A DNA stretch of 64,000 nucleotides from Natronobacterium gregoryi SP2. Its GTDB lineage: Archaea > Halobacteriota > Halobacteria > Halobacteriales > Natrialbaceae. Below, in pieces: positions 9,101 to 18,923 of this stretch (its first letter is position 1; each line of letters begins with the position of its first letter). The DNA is taken from NCBI RefSeq assembly GCF_000230715.2, contig NC_019792.1, positions 3,410,001 to 3,474,000 on the forward strand, written 5' to 3'. Below the pieces are notes generated by a model. That model did no database searches. It was not told where the DNA came from and saw nothing but the letters and a program-made list of their open reading frames with translations. Made by a program: the position numbers and the translations under genes.

Positions 9101-11255
9101 GGACAGGTTTCCGGAGGTGGTACTGCGTCAGCTGTTTCAGACGAACCCTCGTGGGGTTGAAGCCAGCGGTGACCATGGCGTCTTCGGGGTCGGATAAGTG
9201 TTTCAGACGAACCCTCGTGGGGTTGAAGCGCGATCGGGGACTCGAGTGCGGTGTTCGTCGACGAGTTTCAGACGAACCCTCGTGGGGTTGAAGCTGGGTC
9301 TGGGTCGAGATGACGTCCAGGACCGGGGTTTCAGACGAACCCTCGTGGGGTTGAAGCATCTTGTCGCGCACCTGCTCGGGATCGAGGACGTCGGGTTTCA
9401 GACGAACCCTCGTGGGGTTGAAGCTCGGTGAGGTCGCGCGTCCAGATCGACGAGCCGAGGTTTCAGACGAACCCTCGTGGGGTTGAAGCCCCGCAGTCGG
9501 TACACTCGCCGTAGGTCCCGATCCGGTTTCAGACGAACCCTCGTGGGGTTGAAGCGTCTCGTCGAACATCCATTCGGGCCTCTACGAGTTTCAGACGAAC
9601 CCTCGTGGGGTTGAAGCCTGACCGACGACGTCCGCGTCTGGACGGTCGACCCGGGTTTCAGACGAACCCTCGTGGGGTTGAAGCTCGTCCTGCTGGCGGT
9701 GCTCTTGCTGACGGTCTACGGTTTCAGACGAACCCTCGTGGGGTTGAAGCCTCGAGCCGGGCGAGTCGCTGCTGGACGTAGCCGCGGTTTCAGACGAACC
9801 CTCGTGGGGTTGAAGCCCGTATACCTTCGACGGCAGTGGCGACGCGCCGGTTTCAGACGAACCCTCGTGGGGTTGAAGCGAGGTTGACGTGGCCGGGGAT
9901 TGCACGGCGGCCGGTTTCAGACGAACCCTCGTGGGGTTGAAGCCTGGCGAGGGTCCGAGTGTCGGATTCGCAGGTCGAAGTTTCAGACGAACCCTCGTGG
10001 GGTTGAAGCTTCAATCTCGCCCTGGATACGTTCGACGGCGTCCTCGTTTCAGACGAACCCTCGTGGGGTTGAAGCCTCGTCGCTCACAGCGACGACTACG
10101 GCGGCGGCGGTTTCAGACGAACCCTCGTGGGGTTGAAGCTAAGGAAAGGGATGGGACGCCTCGGAATTGAACCGAGTTTCAGACGAACCCTCGTGGGGTT
10201 GAAGCCTCGAGGCCGCCGGCTTCGGTGCGCAGGTCGATTGAGTTTCAGACGAACCCTCGTGGGGTTGAAGCCTCGTCGGCTCGGACAAGGCGAGCGTCCG
10301 GCGGCTGTTTCAGACGAACCCTCGTGGGGTTGAAGCGTTCGTTACCTGCAGGTCGGTTAACGGCAGGTACGGGTTTCAGACGAACCCTCGTGGGGTTGAA
10401 GCTCGCTCTCGCCGATGGAAGTCGAGCCGCCGACCGTTTCAGACGAACCCTCGTGGGGTTGAAGCATGCAAGATAAACTCGAAATGGCAAAGAACGCCGG
10501 CATGTTTCAGACGAACCCTCGTGGGGTTGAAGCCTGTGTTTCGCAAACGACACGGCCACCTTCGGTCCGCGTTTCAGACGAACCCTCGTGGGGTTGAAGC
10601 CTCATCGTCGGCCGGTTCGGGGGTGAGTGATCGTGGTTTCAGACGAACCCTCGTGGGGTTGAAGCACTTTATAGACCTCTTTTCGCTCCTGTTCGTCGAC
10701 TTGTTTCAGACGAACCCTCGTGGGGTTGAAGCGAACTCGACTTCCGCGAGCGGTCCGACGACGCCGGTTTCAGACGAACCCTCGTGGGGTTGAAGCTACT
10801 GAAACTGGAATAGACTAAGCCAGTAGCAGCACGTTTCAGACGAACCCTCGTGGGGTTGAAGCGTGACCTCGTCCTCGTCGACCTCGGTAATTTGCTGTGT
10901 TTCAGACGAACCCTCGTGGGGTTGAAGCCTCCCGAATATCGGTCTTCGTTTCGCTCGTTTCACTCGTTTCAGACGAACCCTCGTGGGGTTGAAGCGACCA
11001 TTTCTGGCCGGCCGACTTCGGCTCGGCCTGTTTCAGACGAACCCTCGTGGGGTTGAAGCGGGTTCGGAGTGCTGGTCGTAGAGGACGTGATGGTCGTTTC
11101 AGACGAACCCTCGTGGGGTTGAAGCGAAGATGAGGACGGCGAGTTTGACGCTGAAGCACGTTTCAGACGAACCCTCGTGGGGTTGAAGCGACATCGAGCG
11201 GGAGACAGATGCCGGATGCGGAGATGTTTCAGACGAACCCTTGGGGGTATATCTT
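3161..11255 (+). CRISPR. Type I-B CRISPR array, 123 spacers
   Basis: The 30-bp repeat starts GTTTCAGACGAACCC and ends TCGTGGGGTTGAAGC. I located 123 copies by eye from 3161-3190 to 11160-11189, all apparently identical, plus a degenerate terminal copy from 11226. Spacers are mostly 32-38 bp. Notable spacers: 17 (4234-4269) and 32 (5212-5245) overlap in sequence; 33 (5276-5310) and 34 (5341-5373) are near-duplicates; 90 (9034-9068) and 99 (9618-9654) are near-duplicates; 21 (4498-4531) and 60 (7053-7086) are diverged versions of one target; 107 (10140-10175) is a tRNA 3' end. Transcription is expected left to right with processing by Cas6. Confidence 0.98.
11226..11255 (+). repeat. Degenerate terminal CRISPR repeat
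   Basis: The first 16 bases match the repeat (GTTTCAGACGAACCCT); the second half diverges (TGGGGGTATATCTT). Loss of the 3' half marks the old, leader-distal end of the array and fixes its polarity. Confidence 0.9.
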
Positions 11256-11394
11256 ACAGGAAGTAACCACATGTGAGTGTTCATTGGAGGAACTGCAATC
11301 ACGTGTATACCGAATACGGCGAACAGTTCCCCATCCAATATAGTGTTCGATCGACATATCTGTGTTGCCGCCAATCCTTTGTACAATCAGTCCA

Positions 11395-11441
11395 TTTGTT
11401 ATTTTATTGATGGTGATTGTCAGCAGAGGTGAGGAGAAGTA
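11395..11441 (+). promoter_or_regulatory. Putative cas operon promoter and cas6 ribosome binding site
   Basis: An AT-rich TATA-like stretch (TTATTTTATT, about 11399-11408) stands in the gap between the array and cas6. A purine-rich GGTGAGGAGAAG at about 11429-11440 directly precedes the GTG start at 11442 and is a good Shine-Dalgarno candidate. The following seven cas genes have no gap large enough for another promoter. Confidence 0.5.
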
Positions 11442-12257
11442 GTGCGTATCATGGCCCATCTATCCGCTCGAGCGGACACAGCTTACGACAACGCGTACCA
11501 CGACAAACTTCGTGGGCGCATGTGGCGGGCACTCGAGGGGACTGCGTACGACGACCGGCATGATTCCGGGGAGCCGCCGGGCTTCGTCATGTCGAACCCC
11601 TTCCCTCCGCGTGATATGGACGAAGGTGACGAGCGGAAACTGCTCGTGGCGTCACCGGACGAAGAACTACTCGCGAACGTCGCAGCAGATCTGCTCGAGG
11701 ACCCGGAACTAAACATCGGTGAGATGCCGTTTCACGTCGAGGACGTTACTTCACTTGCGCCCGACGTAGGAGAACCCGGGTCCCGAGGAACGATCGAGAC
11801 GGGGACCGGCCTCCTGGTTCGGATTCCACCGTGGCGGTGCGAAGAGTATGATATCGATCATCCGGGTGGTGACACCGCCGTCTTTTGGCAACCCGAACAT
11901 ACGACCGAGCCACTTGTCGAGCAACTCGAGTCGAACCTCGATCAGAAACACGACCTGTTTGCGCACGACCATTTGCCGGGTCCGAGCGATGTGGAGGGGG
12001 ACCTCTTTGACGGGTTCGAATTGCTCAAGACGTTTGCGGTGCCGGTGACGGTGACCGAAGGTCAGGAGATGACCTACGTCCTGAGCAAGTGGAAGTTCGA
12101 CTACACCGTTCGAGACGATCACCACCGCCGGCATCTGAATCTCGCACTCGATTGCGGGCTCGGTGAGCGCAACTCACTCGGGCTCGGGTTCCTAAACGTA
12201 ACCGATCGGACCCGGCCGAGTGAGAGCGAGCTGGAGGGAAGAGATGCTCTCGCCTGA
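11442..12257 (+). CDS. cas6: CRISPR-associated endoribonuclease Cas6 (type I-B)
   Basis: Cas6 cuts the long array transcript inside each repeat to give crRNAs and usually stays bound to the 3' handle. The 271-residue product starts MRIMAHLSARADTAYDNAYH, like other haloarchaeal Cas6 proteins, and ends with the glycine-rich RAMP loop (LDCGLGERNSLGLGFLNV). A GTG start at 11442 is chosen because an RBS sits just upstream and the MRI N-terminus fits the family; ATG at 11451 is the alternative. It is the first gene of the cas operon and overlaps cas8b by 14 bp. Confidence 0.93.
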   Translation: MRIMAHLSARADTAYDNAYHDKLRGRMWRALEGTAYDDRHDSGEPPGFVMSNPFPPRDMDEGDERKLLVASPDEELLANVAADLLEDPELNIGEMPFHVEDVTSLAPDVGEPGSRGTIETGTGLLVRIPPWRCEEYDIDHPGGDTAVFWQPEHTTEPLVEQLESNLDQKHDLFAHDHLPGPSDVEGDLFDGFELLKTFAVPVTVTEGQEMTYVLSKWKFDYTVRDDHHRRHLNLALDCGLGERNSLGLGFLNVTDRTRPSESELEGRDALA

Positions 12258-14397
12258 CGCGTTCGAAACCGCGTATCCCGCCGAGGAGTTAGCCGACGAA
12301 CTTCCCGATTCACCAATCGGATCGCTGCGGGACCTGCAGTATCTCTATGGCAAACTCTACACGCTCGCGACCACGGGTGGCGGAGAGTACGCGCCCTACC
12401 TCACGCCGGACGCTGCCGGCGACCTCGTCGACACCGAATCCAGTCTGATCGTCGTTCGAGTCGACGTCTCCGGCGGCGAGCCGAAACTGGCGGACGAACC
12501 CGTCCGAGTGACCCGCTACACGGAGAACCTAGTCCAGAAAGTCAGCCACTGTAAGTACTCGGCCGCCCGCGGGATCGACCACAGCGTTACCCACCAAGCC
12601 GGCCGCAACAGCGACGCCGAGAAACTCGCCCGATACGCCAAAAAGCGACTGACCAAATGGGCGACCGACGACATCGTTACGGACGCCGCAGACACCCATC
12701 CCGACGGCTGGATCGTCGATCAACTAGCCGTACTCGCCGAAGATGAGGACGCACTCGAGACGATCGAAGACGCCGTCGTCCAAGAACTGGGCGGCGATTC
12801 CGCGACCGCCTTGCTCACCGTCCAGGTCAAAACCGATGGCGGTGGCGACTATCGTTGGCCTGGTGATATCGACGTCTTTCTCGAGGCGATGCGCCAGCGC
12901 AAGCTCTCGAAGCTCGTCACCAAGAACAAGGCCGACGACTCGTCGGGCGACGCGACGGATATCGTGACGGGACAGCCGGCGCGGACAGTCGGTACGTCCG
13001 AGGACCCACAGAACTACTTCCTGGGCAAGCAACGGGAGACGTTCCCCGGGTTGGACATCGAGGAGGCCTGGCGTGCCCATCCAATTTCCGAGGATGCCGC
13101 AGTCACGGTGATGAACGCGGAGACGTTCGTCGAGGCCTGCACATACCGGACGTTCGGAACAAAGGTGTACTACCTCCCGTACTTCTTCGGCCGACCGACG
13201 GCGGAAAGGGCCTACGAGCTGTACGGACTGCTCTATCAGGCCGCGACGGACGGGGGCATGGAAACGCCGATCGAGGACGCCTACGCGACTCGGCGCGGCA
13301 AGGACCTCGGGGAGAACGACCTTCGGTTCTACGTCTCGGCGGTGATGCCCCACCAGATGTCCCGATACGACGTCTTTGGGGAGACGCTGAACGGCCAGCT
13401 CCACTACCCGACGGAACTCGCGTTCGCGCACAACGAGGTGGTCGGCCAGGCCAGCGCGTTCAACAGCGACGCCGACTGGACGCCGCCGCTGCCGACGACC
13501 GAGTCGTGGGATCTGCTCACGGACAGTACCACGCGGCTCAACTCCGTCTCGACGGGCTGGTACTTCTACCAGACCTTCGCCGAGCGGGACGACGCCGATG
13601 CGGACGCCGACGACCCCCGGATCGAAGCGCTGGTCAACGTCCTCAGCGGCGAGCCGATCGCCGTCGAGATGCTCCTCGAGGAGTACGTCCAGCGGATCAT
13701 CGACGAGCAAACCGACGACAGCGAGCACGAGGGATTCCCATCCCTGCTCGTCGCCAGCCAGTTCGCACAGCTTTGTGCACTGGCTGACGAGAAAACCCAA
13801 TTACTGACGACGACCGATCCGGCGAAAGACCCGATCACGCAAGCACCGACCTACGAGAAACACACGAGCCAAACGATGGAAGAGATAGACATAGTCCCGG
13901 ACGGGGGCCACCCCGGCGACGCGAAACTCGAATCGTTCATCGAAAATACGCCCGCACTGACGCCCGATCCCGACGACGAGGATTCCGTCGCGAACGAGCG
14001 ACGCGGGGCCTTCCTGCTTGGTGCACTCGTCGGCGATATCGGTAGTTACCAGGAGTACAGCGAGGATCGATCGACGACGCTGGTCGACCAGTATCCCGTC
14101 AAATCGATCACCCAGTCCCGGATCAAGAAGGTCGCCCAGGAGACGATCGCGAAGACGCTGACGTACACGCGTCAGGAGAAGAAAAAGCAAGGCGACTATC
14201 CGGGGACGAAAGCCGACCACATCGTCGACCGACTCCGCGAGACGATCGTCGATCCCGATCCCGACGAGTGGGAGATCGACACCGACGATCTGCGCTTCTA
14301 CTACGCACTCGGCGTGACCTACGGCATGAACGACCACCCATGGAACAACGGCAACGCACAGACCGACGACCAGTCCGACCTCGAGGAGGAACACTAA
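12244..14397 (+). CDS. cas8b: Cascade large subunit Cas8b
   Basis: 717 residues, the usual size of haloarchaeal Cas8b (Csh1). In type I-B this subunit recognises the PAM and positions target DNA in Cascade. The N-terminus MLSPDAFETAYPAEEL and the segment LRDLQYLYGKLYTLAT fit the family. Start at ATG 12244 is preferred over GTG 12220 because GGAGGG lies 6-7 bp upstream. It overlaps the end of cas6 and is followed by cas7 after one base. It is a fast-evolving family, so the call rests on size, context and haloarchaeal similarity. Confidence 0.9.
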   Translation: MLSPDAFETAYPAEELADELPDSPIGSLRDLQYLYGKLYTLATTGGGEYAPYLTPDAAGDLVDTESSLIVVRVDVSGGEPKLADEPVRVTRYTENLVQKVSHCKYSAARGIDHSVTHQAGRNSDAEKLARYAKKRLTKWATDDIVTDAADTHPDGWIVDQLAVLAEDEDALETIEDAVVQELGGDSATALLTVQVKTDGGGDYRWPGDIDVFLEAMRQRKLSKLVTKNKADDSSGDATDIVTGQPARTVGTSEDPQNYFLGKQRETFPGLDIEEAWRAHPISEDAAVTVMNAETFVEACTYRTFGTKVYYLPYFFGRPTAERAYELYGLLYQAATDGGMETPIEDAYATRRGKDLGENDLRFYVSAVMPHQMSRYDVFGETLNGQLHYPTELAFAHNEVVGQASAFNSDADWTPPLPTTESWDLLTDSTTRLNSVSTGWYFYQTFAERDDADADADDPRIEALVNVLSGEPIAVEMLLEEYVQRIIDEQTDDSEHEGFPSLLVASQFAQLCALADEKTQLLTTTDPAKDPITQAPTYEKHTSQTMEEIDIVPDGGHPGDAKLESFIENTPALTPDPDDEDSVANERRGAFLLGALVGDIGSYQEYSEDRSTTLVDQYPVKSITQSRIKKVAQETIAKTLTYTRQEKKKQGDYPGTKADHIVDRLRETIVDPDPDEWEIDTDDLRFYYALGVTYGMNDHPWNNGNAQTDDQSDLEEEH

Positions 14398-14398
14398 G

Positions 14399-15478
14399 AT
14401 GTCAGCTACGACCGATGACGACACTGTCCAGAACCGCTCGGAAATCGTCTTCCTGTACGACGCCGTCGACGCGAACCCCAACGGGAACCCACTCAGCGGC
14501 GCAAACCGGCCCCGAATCGACCCACAGACCCAGCAGGCGATCGTCACCGACGTTCGCCTGAAGCGGTACCTCCGCGACCAACTCGAGGACGACGGCCACG
14601 GAGTCTACATCCGAAACGTCCAGGAAGAAGGCAACCAGTATACCCGCGGCGAACTGCTCGAGGATCGGCTCAAGGCGGTCGATATCGATGACTATGATCT
14701 CGACGATGAGGACGAGGCGGAACAGCTCCGCGAAGACATCTTCGGCGAGTTCCTCGCGGAAAGTGTGGACGTTCGATACTTCGGAGCGACGATGTCCGTC
14801 GATACTGACGACGAATACGCAGCCCACCTGCCGGACCACTTCACTGGCCCCGTCCAGTTCTCGCCCGGAAAGACGATGCACGCAGTCAACGAGAACGAGG
14901 AGTACGACAGCCTGACGAGCGTCATCGCGACGCAGGAAGGGAAAGAACAGGGCGGCTTCGACCTTGACGACCACCGCATCCAGTACGGCCTGATCCGCTT
15001 CCACGGACTCGTCGACGAACACGGGGCGGCCGACACAAACCTCACGGCCGAGGACGTCGAACGGCTTGATACCCTCTGCTGGCGAGCGCTGAAAAACCAG
15101 ACGATCAGCCGGAGCAAAGTTGGCCAGGAGCCGCGACTCTACTGTCGCGTCGAGTACGCCGACGAGAGCTTCCACCTCGGCGGGCTCGATAAGGACCTCA
15201 CGCTCGACGAGGAGCGATCGGCGGCCGACGAAGAACTCCGAAACGTCCGAGACCTCACCGTTGACGTCGATACCTTCGTCCAGCGACTCGAGAACGCGAG
15301 CGATCGGATCGAACGCGTCCGCGTCGTCGCGAGTGATGTCTTAGAATGCTCGCACGACGGCGAAGTCGGCGGCCCCGACGTGCTCTATGAGGCACTCGAG
15401 GACGCGGTCGGAGCGGACGCACTTGAGATCGTCGACGTCTACGAGGAACACGCCGCGACGATGCCGGACGAGACCTGA
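14399..15478 (+). CDS. cas7: Cascade backbone protein Cas7 (Csh2)
   Basis: Cas7 multimerises along the crRNA spacer to form the Cascade backbone. The 359-residue protein shows the family's N-terminal RAMP signature (RSEIVFLYDAVDANPNGNPL) and the RYFGATMSVD and FTGPVQFSPGKTMH motifs typical of Csh2. It begins one base after the cas8b stop and ends 4 bp before cas5, so it is clearly co-transcribed. Confidence 0.95.
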   Translation: MSATTDDDTVQNRSEIVFLYDAVDANPNGNPLSGANRPRIDPQTQQAIVTDVRLKRYLRDQLEDDGHGVYIRNVQEEGNQYTRGELLEDRLKAVDIDDYDLDDEDEAEQLREDIFGEFLAESVDVRYFGATMSVDTDDEYAAHLPDHFTGPVQFSPGKTMHAVNENEEYDSLTSVIATQEGKEQGGFDLDDHRIQYGLIRFHGLVDEHGAADTNLTAEDVERLDTLCWRALKNQTISRSKVGQEPRLYCRVEYADESFHLGGLDKDLTLDEERSAADEELRNVRDLTVDVDTFVQRLENASDRIERVRVVASDVLECSHDGEVGGPDVLYEALEDAVGADALEIVDVYEEHAATMPDET

Positions 15479-15482
15479 GACG

Positions 15483-16295
15483 ATGGGGCAGCAATCACTC
15501 GACGCATGGGAGCACGACGAGGGTGACTCTGCGTTCCCGGAGCGGTGTCTCTCGGTTACCGTTCGCGGCCCGTGGGGCCACTTCCGGCGAATCGAGGGCA
15601 ACGTCGTCAAGCAGACCTACCGAATCATTCCTCGAACGACGGTCGCAGGGCTGTTCGCCGCGGTGCTTGGCATTGAGCGCGACGGCTACTACGAGCTGTT
15701 CGGACCCAACCGCTCGGCGATCGCGATCGAACCGGTACGCGAGATCCGGACGATAAACATGCCGATGAACACGCTCTCGACAGCCGACGGCGACCTCCAA
15801 TCATTGAACGGTCGCGGAAAACTCAGCGTCAAGCTCCCGGACCCAACGACGCTCCGACAGCAGCACAACTACGAGGTGCTCGTCGAGCCGGCCTACCGGA
15901 TCGACGTGGCGCTTGCAGACGAGGAGCGCTACCGCGAACTCCGCTCGATGCTCGAGGACGGCCGCTCCCACTACGTCCCGAGTCTCGGTCTTTCGGAACA
16001 CCTCGCGGAGCTCGAGTATCACGGCGAGTTCGACATCGGGCCCGGTCCGAAAGCTACGGCAGACGACCAACCGGTCGCCGTCGATTCCGCTGTTCCCGAT
16101 GCCGTCGAGAATGTCGTCTTCGAGGCGGGAACCCGCTGTCAGGTCGAGGAGTCGCCTGCGTTCATGACGACCGATCCAGGCGGGCGGACCACGACCGAAT
16201 TTACCGCGTACACGTACAACCCGGACGCCGAGCCGCTTCGTATTCGAGACGTTGACGCCGCGACGGTCGACGGGAGGACTGTCGTCTTCGTGTAG
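15483..16295 (+). CDS. cas5: Cascade subunit Cas5 (type I-B)
   Basis: Cas5 caps the 5' handle of the crRNA in Cascade. The 270-residue product has the Cas5 opening strand and turn (CLSVTVRGPWGHFRRIEGNVVK), where the GPWGHFR box is characteristic, and the IIPRTTVAGLFAAVLGI segment. ATG 15483 is chosen; an in-frame GTG-type extension inside cas7 lacks family resemblance. The stop codon abuts the cas3 start with no gap, suggesting translational coupling. Confidence 0.95.
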   Translation: MGQQSLDAWEHDEGDSAFPERCLSVTVRGPWGHFRRIEGNVVKQTYRIIPRTTVAGLFAAVLGIERDGYYELFGPNRSAIAIEPVREIRTINMPMNTLSTADGDLQSLNGRGKLSVKLPDPTTLRQQHNYEVLVEPAYRIDVALADEERYRELRSMLEDGRSHYVPSLGLSEHLAELEYHGEFDIGPGPKATADDQPVAVDSAVPDAVENVVFEAGTRCQVEESPAFMTTDPGGRTTTEFTAYTYNPDAEPLRIRDVDAATVDGRTVVFV

Positions 16296-18923
16296 ATGCC
16301 TACCCGCTACTCACACCCACCAGAGGGAGGACACGATGGCGTGTTGCTTCGTGATCACCTCGAGGACGTAGCGCAGCGCGTCGGATACGTCGTTCCTGAC
16401 GATGCCCGGACGCCCAACGACGACCCGCTCCGAGACATAGTCGAGACGCTCGCGTACGTCCACGACTTCGGGAAGGCAACGACATACTTCCAAGAGTACC
16501 TTCTCAAAGGGGTCGACCCCGACGATAGCTACTGCCGATACCACGCTCCGATCGGTTCGTTCGCCGCGTACTACGCGCTCGAGGCGAAGGGATACGACGA
16601 CGAAACGTGTCTTGCGGGATTCGTCGCCGTCGCAAAACACCACGGCCGACTTCCGGACATCGCGGAGTACGTGTACGAGCGAACCCACCGTCGCGAGAAG
16701 ATCGCAACGGAACAGGACGCGGAAAAACAGCAAACCGCGGTCGCGAAGCAAATCAGCGACATCAACGACCACGTGCTCGAGTTCGCGGGGAACGTCTTCG
16801 ACGCTGCGACTGATGGGGACGGCTCGTGGGAAGAATTCTGTCACCGATTCGCCGGCAACCTACTCGAGGACATCAAGGCCACCGTTGCGACGGAGGGTTA
16901 CAGCGAGGGAATCGATCGTGAGTCCCTGTCCAATTCGTGTTACGCGCTCGTTCTCGAGTGCTGGGGCTCGCTCGTCTTCGCGGACAAGACCAGCGCGGCC
17001 GCAGCAGCTACCGACACCGAACCGTCGGCGGCAACCTACGAGGCGGTTCGGCCAACCGCCGACAGTCTGGACGACCACGTCCGGTCGCTCGAAGAACAGG
17101 CCAGCGCCGATCCGGACGGGACGCGCGCCGAGCGGTTGAACCACTACCGCTCCGAAGCGCGAACCGATGTCCTCGAGAGCGCTGCCTCGTTCGCCGACGA
17201 CGGCGGTGGCGTCGCGACCCTGACCCTGCCCACAGGGATGGGAAAGACCCTCTCTGGGCTCTCGGCGGCGATGGAGATCCGCGACCGACGTGACGGCGAC
17301 CGGGTCGTCTACGCACTGCCCTTTACGAGCATCATTGACCAGGTGGTCGACGAACTCGAGGACATCTACGAGGTCGACACCACAGGGCGACTGCTTACGG
17401 CACATCACCATTTATCGGAGACGACGATACGAGACGAGGACGCCGAAGATAACGACGACGCCCAAGCCGACGATGCGGATCGAAACGACGACGTCGCCGG
17501 TATGCTCGGCGAAAGCTGGCGCGCCGGGCTCACGGTGACGACGTTCGTCCAGTTGTTCGAGAGCCTCGCCGGCCCGTCGAACAAGCAATCGATGAAACTC
17601 CCGGCGCTTCGAAACAGCGTCGTCGTCCTCGACGAGCCCCAGAGCCTACCGCTGGACTGGTGGAAGCTCGTTCCGCGTCTCGTGGAGCTGCTGACCGAGC
17701 AATACGACGCGACGGTGATCGCGATGACTGCAACGCAGCCACAGCTGTTCGAGGACGCGACCGAACTGGTCGACGACCCGGAGACGTACTTCGACGCGAC
17801 CGAACGGGTCACCTACGAACTGGATCCGTCGGCCGAACGGTATCTGGACGACCAGACCGAGCCGAAAGGATACGACGACGCGGCAGCGACTCTGCTCGAG
17901 TCAACAGCCGACGACGAGTCCGCGCTCGCAGTCTGTAACACGATCGACAGCGCGCGCACACTCACTGAGCGCGTTACTGACCGCCTTCCAGAGAGTACGG
18001 ACGTCGCTGAAGTATATGCCGAGAAACTCGAGCACGCGGGCGATGTCGAGGACGTCGATCCGAAGTGTGTCGCCGAGCGTGTCGCAGACGCTGGTGGCCG
18101 GTCAGTACTCCACCTGTCGACCCGACTCCGTCCATGCGACCGGTTACGACTGATCGAGACAGCGAAAGCGCTCACCCAGCGAGACCAGCAGTTGCTAACG
18201 ATTTCGACCCAGCTCGTCGAGGCTGGCGTCGACATCAGTTTCGATCGGGTCTATCGTGATCTCGCCCCGATCGACAGCATCGTGCAGGCAGCGGGTCGGT
18301 GCAACCGTTCGTTCGAACGCGATCGCGGCCGCGTCGTCGTCTGGTGGCTCGAGACACCGGCAGAGCAAGAGAAGACCCCGGCGGAGGCGGTGTACAACCG
18401 GGGGACGAAACTGCTCCCGACCACCGCGAAAACGCTGGATGCCGTTCGTTCCGGAGCTACGATTTCCGAAACGACCGTCGCTCGAAACGCGGTCACCAGA
18501 TACTACGACCGGCTCCACGACGAGAAGGATGTCGGTGCGGACGCGTATCCAACCTACGTCGACGAGGCGAACGGACGCAAACTCGCGGAGCTGTCGCTCA
18601 TCGACAAACGGCTGGCAATCGACGTGATCGTCTGTCGAACTGCTGCGGACCGTCGGAAAGTGAACGAAATCCGTGATGCACTGAATCGGTACGACTTCGA
18701 CGCCGTCGACTCGCTGATGCGGGAGCTTCGACCGAAACAAATCTCGGTTCCGGTCTATCGCTCCGATTCGAAGGAAGCACAAAAGCTCGCTGAGCTCGAC
18801 ACCGTTCACGGCGAAAGTGACATCCGATGGGTCGACACAACAAAGCCACACTACAACGGCTTTTTCGACGAAATGACGGGGTTCGTCGTCCCCGACAACA
18901 CGGCGGAGCGACGCCTCCTATGA
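16296..18923 (+). CDS. cas3: Cas3 HD nuclease-helicase
   Basis: Cas3 is recruited by Cascade to unwind and degrade target DNA. The 875-residue protein is the fused form. The N-terminal HD nuclease has H21 (DHLEDVA), H56-D57 (YVHDFGK) and H115-H116 (KHHGRLP). The superfamily 2 helicase follows: Walker A at about 309-321 (LPTGMGKT), DEPQ box near 446, TAT motif near 477 and motif VI near 662 (QAAGRCNR). All catalytic positions I could check are intact, so interference should be functional. Start is the ATG immediately after the cas5 stop; its end overlaps cas4 by ATGA. Confidence 0.97.
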   Translation: MPTRYSHPPEGGHDGVLLRDHLEDVAQRVGYVVPDDARTPNDDPLRDIVETLAYVHDFGKATTYFQEYLLKGVDPDDSYCRYHAPIGSFAAYYALEAKGYDDETCLAGFVAVAKHHGRLPDIAEYVYERTHRREKIATEQDAEKQQTAVAKQISDINDHVLEFAGNVFDAATDGDGSWEEFCHRFAGNLLEDIKATVATEGYSEGIDRESLSNSCYALVLECWGSLVFADKTSAAAAATDTEPSAATYEAVRPTADSLDDHVRSLEEQASADPDGTRAERLNHYRSEARTDVLESAASFADDGGGVATLTLPTGMGKTLSGLSAAMEIRDRRDGDRVVYALPFTSIIDQVVDELEDIYEVDTTGRLLTAHHHLSETTIRDEDAEDNDDAQADDADRNDDVAGMLGESWRAGLTVTTFVQLFESLAGPSNKQSMKLPALRNSVVVLDEPQSLPLDWWKLVPRLVELLTEQYDATVIAMTATQPQLFEDATELVDDPETYFDATERVTYELDPSAERYLDDQTEPKGYDDAAATLLESTADDESALAVCNTIDSARTLTERVTDRLPESTDVAEVYAEKLEHAGDVEDVDPKCVAERVADAGGRSVLHLSTRLRPCDRLRLIETAKALTQRDQQLLTISTQLVEAGVDISFDRVYRDLAPIDSIVQAAGRCNRSFERDRGRVVVWWLETPAEQEKTPAEAVYNRGTKLLPTTAKTLDAVRSGATISETTVARNAVTRYYDRLHDEKDVGADAYPTYVDEANGRKLAELSLIDKRLAIDVIVCRTAADRRKVNEIRDALNRYDFDAVDSLMRELRPKQISVPVYRSDSKEAQKLAELDTVHGESDIRWVDTTKPHYNGFFDEMTGFVVPDNTAERRLL

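Noticed and set aside
10140-10175. A functional tRNA gene at this place
   Set aside because: Only the T-arm and acceptor 3' strand are present, bounded exactly by CRISPR repeats; it is a spacer.
3139-11159. Dozens of open frames of 60-186 codons on both strands within the array, with repeated words such as QTNPRGVEA, RRTLVGLK and QPHEGSSET
   Set aside because: They are translations of the CRISPR repeat in different phases; spacer lengths decide where frames stay open. No genes.
12724-13800. 358-codon minus-strand frame inside cas8b
   Set aside because: Antisense shadow of cas8b with no recognisable domain.
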